This document shows, piece after piece, positions 61,844-64,000 of a stretch of 64,000 nucleotides of DNA (the first letter of the stretch is position 1; each line of letters starts with the position of its first letter). The stretch is from contig JAEWEY010000004.1 of NCBI GenBank assembly GCA_023389105.1, positions 186,001 to 250,000 on the forward strand. The letters run 5' to 3'. This stretch comes from Pseudomonadota bacterium. Its GTDB lineage: Bacteria > Pseudomonadota > Alphaproteobacteria > Sphingomonadales > Sphingomonadaceae. The notes beneath the pieces are model-generated. The model saw nothing but the letters and a program-made list of their open reading frames with translations. It searched no databases and was not told the origin of the DNA. The translations under genes were made by a program, and so were the position numbers.

Positions 61844-62512
61844 TTACTTCCCCTTGGCCTTGAGTGCGGCCTTCATGGCTTCCAGCTCGGCATCGACCGA
61901 TTCCGAGGCTCTCAATTCGGCAATCTCTTCTTCCAGGCTCTTCGGGCCCGTCATCCCGAGCGCATCGGCACGTCCTTCCGCGAAATCGGCGCGGCGTTCG
62001 AGAATTTCGAATCGGCTGAAAGCATCTTCCGTGCGGCCGCCATTCAGAAGCTCGCGAGCGCGACCGCGGGTGACCGCGCTTTCGTACCGCACCGCAATGG
62101 CGTTCTGCCGCGCGCGCGCTTCGCGAAGCTTGCCCTGAAGCTTGGCGATGTCGCCCTCGTAGCTCTTCAGCGTATCGTCGATGACCTTGATCTCGTCGCG
62201 GAGGCCTTCGCCCATGTCGGCGGCCTTCTGACGCTCGATCAGCGCGGCTTTAGCCAGGTCTTCGCGGTCCTTGCTCAGCGCAAGTTCGGCCTTCTCGGTC
62301 CAGCTGCGCTGCAGCTCGTCGAGGCGCGACAAGGCGCGGCGCATTTCCTTGCCATCCGCGATACAGCGCGCTGCCGAGGCGCGAACCTCAACCAGCGTCT
62401 CCTCCATCTCGAGGATGACCATTCGGATCATCTTTGCCGGGTCTTCCGACCGGTCGAGCATCTCGGTGATGTTCGCCGCGAAGATATCCCGCGTCCGGGA
62501 AAAGATACTCAT
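61844..62512 (-). CDS. pspA: Phage-shock protein A
   Basis: 222 residues; long coiled coils. PspA/IM30 motif FSRTRDIFAANITEMLDRSEDPAKMIRMVI at the N-terminus. Peripheral membrane protein that binds stressed membranes and inhibits PspF. First gene of the operon, transcribed from the sigma-54 promoter at 62557. Confidence 0.95.
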   Translation of the reverse strand: MSIFSRTRDIFAANITEMLDRSEDPAKMIRMVILEMEETLVEVRASAARCIADGKEMRRALSRLDELQRSWTEKAELALSKDREDLAKAALIERQKAADMGEGLRDEIKVIDDTLKSYEGDIAKLQGKLREARARQNAIAVRYESAVTRGRARELLNGGRTEDAFSRFEILERRADFAEGRADALGMTGPKSLEEEIAELRASESVDAELEAMKAALKAKGK

Positions 62513-62556
62513 TCAGCACTCCGCATTCGAATTAGGGCCCTAACTTGCCTTTTGAG

Positions 62557-62573
62557 AAGCAACAGGCGTGCCA
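62557..62573 (-). promoter_or_regulatory. Sigma-54 promoter of psp operon
   Basis: On the minus strand TGGCACGCCTGTTGCTT matches the -24/-12 consensus TGGCACG-N4-TTGCW with perfect GG and GC elements and correct 5-bp spacing. Transcription would start about 45 bp upstream of the pspA ATG. PspF is the expected activator. Confidence 0.9.
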
Positions 62574-62693
62574 AAATCAACGAAAGGGCGAAAGTCCTGT
62601 AGTTCGTCGAAAAATGGCGACAACCAAGGCTGAAAATCCTTGCCAAATGGTGGGATTCGTCACCAACAGTCGGCCAAATCCGGACGGGGATCA

Positions 62694-63734
62694 ATGGAGC
62701 GTTCCGATCAGTTCATCGGCCAGAGCCTGGCGTTCCTCGACGCGGTCGAGCGGGCGAGCCGTGCTGCCCCTCTCAATCGTCCCGTGCTGGTCATCGGCGA
62801 ACGCGGCACCGGCAAGGAACTGATCGCCGAACGACTTCATCACCTGTCCTCGCGGTGGGCGGGGCCGCTGATCATCATGAACTGTGCCGCCTTGCCCGAA
62901 AACCTAATCGAGGCAGAGTTGTTCGGGCACGAGGCGGGCAGTTTCACCGGCGCAGCGAAAACCCGCCATGGCCGGTTCGAGGAAGCAGACGGCGGGACCC
63001 TGTTTCTCGACGAACTCGGCACGCTCTCGATGCCCGCGCAAGACCGGCTGCTCCGCGCGGTCGAATATGGCGAGATCACCCGCATCGGCGCCTCGAAGCC
63101 GGTCAAGGTCGACGTGCGCATCGTTGCGGCGACCAACGAGAATCTTCCCTCGCAGGTCGACAAGGGCAAGTTCCGCGCGGACCTGCTCGACCGGCTGTCG
63201 TTCGAAGTTATTACGCTACCTCCGCTGCGCGCGCGTCAGGGCGACGTGCCGCTGCTCGCCGAGCACTTCGGCCGGCGAATGGCGGTGGAACTGGACTGGT
63301 CCAACTGGCCCGGCTTCTCGTCGCGGGCGAGCGCCGCGCTGGAAGCTTATTCCTGGCCCGGCAACGTCCGAGAACTGCGCAACGTCGTCGAGCGGGCGGT
63401 GTACCGGCACGAGGATCCCGAACGGCAGGTCGATGAGATCAACTTCGATCCATTCCATTCGCCGTGGGCGCCCACCTCAAGCAGACCCATCGCCCCGGCA
63501 TCGAGCCCTGCCGACAGCGAGGAGCCTTCGTCGGCGCCGGCTGTTGCTCCAACGCCATCTTCCACGACGAGCGACTTTCGTGCAGCGATCGCGGATTACG
63601 AGCGACAGTTGTTGGAGGACGCGCTGCGGCGGAACCGCTTCAATCAGCGCGCAACCGCGGCCGCACTCAACCTCAGCTACGACCAGCTGAGACACGCGCT
63701 CAAGCGGCACAAGCTGCAGGACAGCGCCGCCTGA
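62694..63734 (+). CDS. pspF: Sigma-54 activator PspF
   Basis: 346 residues from ATG 62694. AAA+ domain directly at the N-terminus with no regulatory domain: Walker A GERGTGKELIAERL, loop-1 GSFTGA (normally GAFTGA) in FGHEAGSFTGAAKTRHGRFE, Walker B GGTLFLDELG, arginine finger region. C-terminal Fis-type HTH (RNRFNQRATAAALNLSYDQL) after a Pro/Ser-rich linker. Drives psp transcription; inhibited by PspA. Divergent from pspA. Confidence 0.95.
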   Translation: MERSDQFIGQSLAFLDAVERASRAAPLNRPVLVIGERGTGKELIAERLHHLSSRWAGPLIIMNCAALPENLIEAELFGHEAGSFTGAAKTRHGRFEEADGGTLFLDELGTLSMPAQDRLLRAVEYGEITRIGASKPVKVDVRIVAATNENLPSQVDKGKFRADLLDRLSFEVITLPPLRARQGDVPLLAEHFGRRMAVELDWSNWPGFSSRASAALEAYSWPGNVRELRNVVERAVYRHEDPERQVDEINFDPFHSPWAPTSSRPIAPASSPADSEEPSSAPAVAPTPSSTTSDFRAAIADYERQLLEDALRRNRFNQRATAAALNLSYDQLRHALKRHKLQDSAA

Positions 63735-63860
63735 TCCCGCGCTCATTTGACCGTTTCAGGCTTGTATTTTCATGCGGCGAGCGCAGAGGGGAGTTCTGCG
63801 GGCGGGGGCTTTGCAATCGAGGCCGTCGCTGAGCGGTCTTCATGTCTTTAGGAGTGCCCG

Positions 63861-64000
63861 ATGCCCTTCGAACTTCCCGAACTTCCCTTCGCCAAGGACG
63901 CGCTGGACCCCGTGATGTCGGCGGAAACGCTGGAGTATCACCACGGCAAGCATCACCGGGCGTACGTCACGAAGACGAACGAGTTGCTCCAGGCGGAGAA
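63861..64000 (+). CDS. sodB: Superoxide dismutase (Fe/Mn), 5' part
   Basis: 46 residues visible; ATG 63861 with AGGAG 7 nt upstream. MPFELPELPFAKDALDPVMS and TLEYHHGKHHRAYV, containing the first metal His, are characteristic of Fe/Mn-SODs. Continues beyond the window. Confidence 0.93.
   Translation, partial: MPFELPELPFAKDALDPVMSAETLEYHHGKHHRAYVTKTNELLQAE

Overview
The window is a GC-rich, densely packed chromosomal segment of an alphaproteobacterium, most likely a sphingomonad (Sphingomonadales, Sphingomonas-like). Pointers are two PEPxxWA-CTERM proteins, two UrcA-family proteins, a histidine phosphotransferase (ChpT) of the CtrA pathway, an alpha-type GTTC-N7-GTTC LexA box at recA, a PafA-type Thr-nucleophile alkaline phosphatase, a very large TonB-dependent receptor, and a PPi-type phosphofructokinase. 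No prophage, transposase, integrase, CRISPR array or rRNA operon was seen. Assignment to genus is inference from gene content only.

Layout. 1-7.4 kb: 5' end of miaA sharing its start with divergent serB; a Sel1/SPOR periplasmic protein; a ParA-like ATPase, putative RHH partner and SPOR/TPR lipoprotein operon; then pyrB, ruvX and a DUF3089 hydrolase on the minus strand. 7.5-18 kb: PEP-CTERM protein, a two-repeat secreted protein, L,D-transpeptidase, gatCAB, PafA phosphatase, two lipoproteins and an M48 protease, a small proline-rich ORF and tRNA-Leu(UAG). 18-28 kb: trigger factor, dolichol-phosphate-mannose-synthase-like glycosyltransferase, TonB-dependent receptor, clpP, and a secreted TPR-like protein next to a membrane-anchored winged-helix regulator. 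28-37 kb: PPi-PFK, second PEP-CTERM protein, an unusual AsnC/RAM-like plus LytTR regulator followed by tandem UrcA genes, recA with SOS box, Bcr/CflA-like exporter, Tat-exported M24 peptidase and a dicarboxylate symporter. 37-48 kb: KDO operon (kdsD, kdsB, HAD, kdsA), a flippase, an EF-G-like GTPase, a BrkB/YihY membrane protein, rpoH and rluD. 47.6-54.3 kb: chpT then cheA-cheW-cheY-cheB-cheR and an amidase. 54.3-56.3 kb: a small accessory stretch of three unknown genes separated by copies of a REP-like repeat. 56.3-59.9 kb: RNase P RNA, a J-domain protein, two convergent glycosidases, sufE. 59.9-63.7 kb: an enlarged phage-shock (Psp) locus with divergent pspF and a sigma-54 promoter. The window ends in the 5' part of an iron/manganese superoxide dismutase gene.

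Most interesting points. (1) The Psp operon pspA-pspB-pspC continues into four additional small one-helix membrane proteins; all of them, and the PspC C-terminus, carry the PspB-like tail motif (R-L-x-x-[LIV]-E-x-[IY]-[VTM]-T), suggesting an undescribed expanded membrane-stress complex. (2) CtrA-like TTAA-N7-TTAA boxes (one perfect, three with one mismatch) lie upstream of both PEP-CTERM genes, the Sel1/SPOR gene and the chemotaxis operon. (3) A RAM-like/LytTR hybrid regulator sits upstream of duplicated UrcA genes. (4) A class IIA HAD protein lacking the usual second motif-I aspartate is embedded between kdsB and kdsA. (5) The EF-G-like GTPase lacks the catalytic His of the G3 motif.
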